This document shows positions 37,983 to 38,547 of a stretch of DNA of 38,547 bases, piece by piece (the first letter of the stretch is position 1; each line of letters begins with the position of its first letter). Position numbers and translations under genes: made by a program. The stretch is from NCBI GenBank assembly GCA_016192705.1, contig JACPTQ010000024.1, positions 4,374 through 42,920 of the forward strand, written 5' to 3'. The notes under the pieces were generated by a model that had not been told where the DNA came from, made no database searches, and saw nothing but the letters and a program-made list of their open reading frames with translations. The stretch comes from Deltaproteobacteria bacterium. GTDB taxonomy: Bacteria > Myxococcota > JACPTQ01.

Positions 37983-38547
37983 GGGACGAATTGATTACCA
38001 TACATCCCCCACTTGCGACCAACGGAGCCGCATAGTATTCCTCCATTCCCGGATAAGCGGCCAAGACCAGCGTGGGGCGGTCGGGTCTGGGCTCGCTCCG
38101 GCTCGCGGAAGTCCTCGGGTCTGACAGGAAATGTGAGTCTGTACGAAATGAGTCAAACATCATGAGAACGGCAATTCCACGCCCCATCGGCACCTCATCC
38201 CCTGCGCAAAGGTGCGCTGCGGCTCCGTTCCGTCGCCTTCGCGATTCTGTTCGCGTTGGCAAGCCACAGGCTTGCCAACCATCGCTCACAGAATACGCGC
38301 GCCTCTGCTTGCCCAATCCCCGCCCGCCCAGTCAGAACCCGGCCGTTTTCCTGGAAGGGCGGTTAAGAGACTTGGGGGTCGATCGATCGTCAGCCGACAC
38401 CCCGCGGTCTTCGTACCGCCCGCAAGCCCAGAAAATACGTCTCCGGAAAGCGGTCCGCCCGGATTTGCGTGGGGTCGGCAGGGGCGCCGCAGAGGCGCGC
38501 ATATTCCGCGAGCAGTCTGTCGGCAAGCCAGTGGCTTGCCGGCGCGA
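37983..38547. other. Right-edge region without a confident gene
   Basis: These 565 bases hold no gene I can support. 37983-38257 probably contains the promoter of the TolQ-type gene, but no convincing -35/-10 pair was found. From 38258 onward lies the inverted-repeat element described separately. Two frames are open to the window edge, plus strand from ATG 38162 and minus strand down to TGA 38390, but neither has a ribosome-binding site or a recognised motif. Confidence 0.5.
38258..38540. repeat. REPIN/MITE-like element with hairpin-tipped inverted ends
   Basis: The left arm 38258-38308 and right arm 38489-38540 are inverted copies. Each arm has a 19-base palindrome tip (GGCAAGCC, 3-base loop, GGCTTGCC), then 7-8 unrelated bases, then a 25-base block matching at 22 of 25 positions (GCTC-C-GAATA-GCGCGCCTCTGC). 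About 180 bases separate the arms. The tip stems extend to 10 pairs on the left (38256-38278, with TT/AA) and 9 on the right (38521-38541). This layout fits a REP-pair or small non-autonomous mobile element. No transposase is in view. Confidence 0.55.

Noticed and set aside
38162-38547. Plus-strand open frame to the window edge
   Set aside because: There is no ribosome-binding site or recognisable motif, the product is Arg/Pro-rich, and the frame runs through both arms of the inverted element.
38390-38547. Minus-strand C-terminal coding fragment entering from the right edge
   Set aside because: The 52 codons look moderately protein-like, but there is no start in view and no family match, and the frame passes through a hairpin repeat; support is too weak to call a gene.

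Overview
The window looks like a G+C-rich Gram-negative chromosome. The best guess is a myxobacterium-like (Myxococcota) genome. The Gram-negative reading rests on a FadL-type outer-membrane protein and a TolQ/ExbB-type energiser. The phylum is inferred from the density of exported proteins, from two lipoprotein-like products with long Asp-Ala-Gly linkers, and from a cytosolic GAF hybrid kinase. It is a guess from style, not from a marker gene. No rRNA, tRNA, CRISPR array, transposase or phage gene was seen.

Layout. Left edge (1-1114): the start of a von Willebrand A protein on the minus strand and, divergent from it, a type IV pilin-like prepilin. Core (1145-31689): two divergent gene trains leave an A+T-rich regulatory gap at 18395-18660. 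The minus-strand train reads 18394 to 1145. It encodes a small 10-cysteine exported protein, a giant 4058-residue exported helical-repeat protein, two paralogous four-cysteine-module proteins and a propeller-like lipoprotein. The plus-strand train reads 18661 to 31689. It encodes a charged helical exported protein, a 1960-residue exported protein with an intact F-type (fucose-binding) lectin signature, a zinc phospholipase C/S1-P1-like protein, two HET-C-like proteins with a small exported protein between them, and a second propeller-like lipoprotein paralogous to the first. Right part (31686-38547): ordinary genes for a hybrid histidine kinase, ThiC, a FadL-family porin, FolD and a TolQ/ExbB/MotA-family protein, then about 565 bases without a confident gene that contain a small hairpin-ended inverted-repeat element.

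How the core may work together (inference). All eleven core products start with a Sec-type signal or lipoprotein signal. Several junctions are coupled by overlapping start/stop codons or by a ribosome-binding site sitting on the previous stop. The set combines a sugar-binding module, very large helical proteins rich in paired cysteines and hydrophobic helices, three proteins of the Zn-PLC/HET-C metal-site type (a fold family linked to membrane lysis and cell death), and surface propeller lipoproteins. A contact-dependent lytic or predation apparatus, or an adhesive surface complex, would fit. Nothing in the sequence proves either. I do not recognise the locus as a described system, and it is the main point of interest here.
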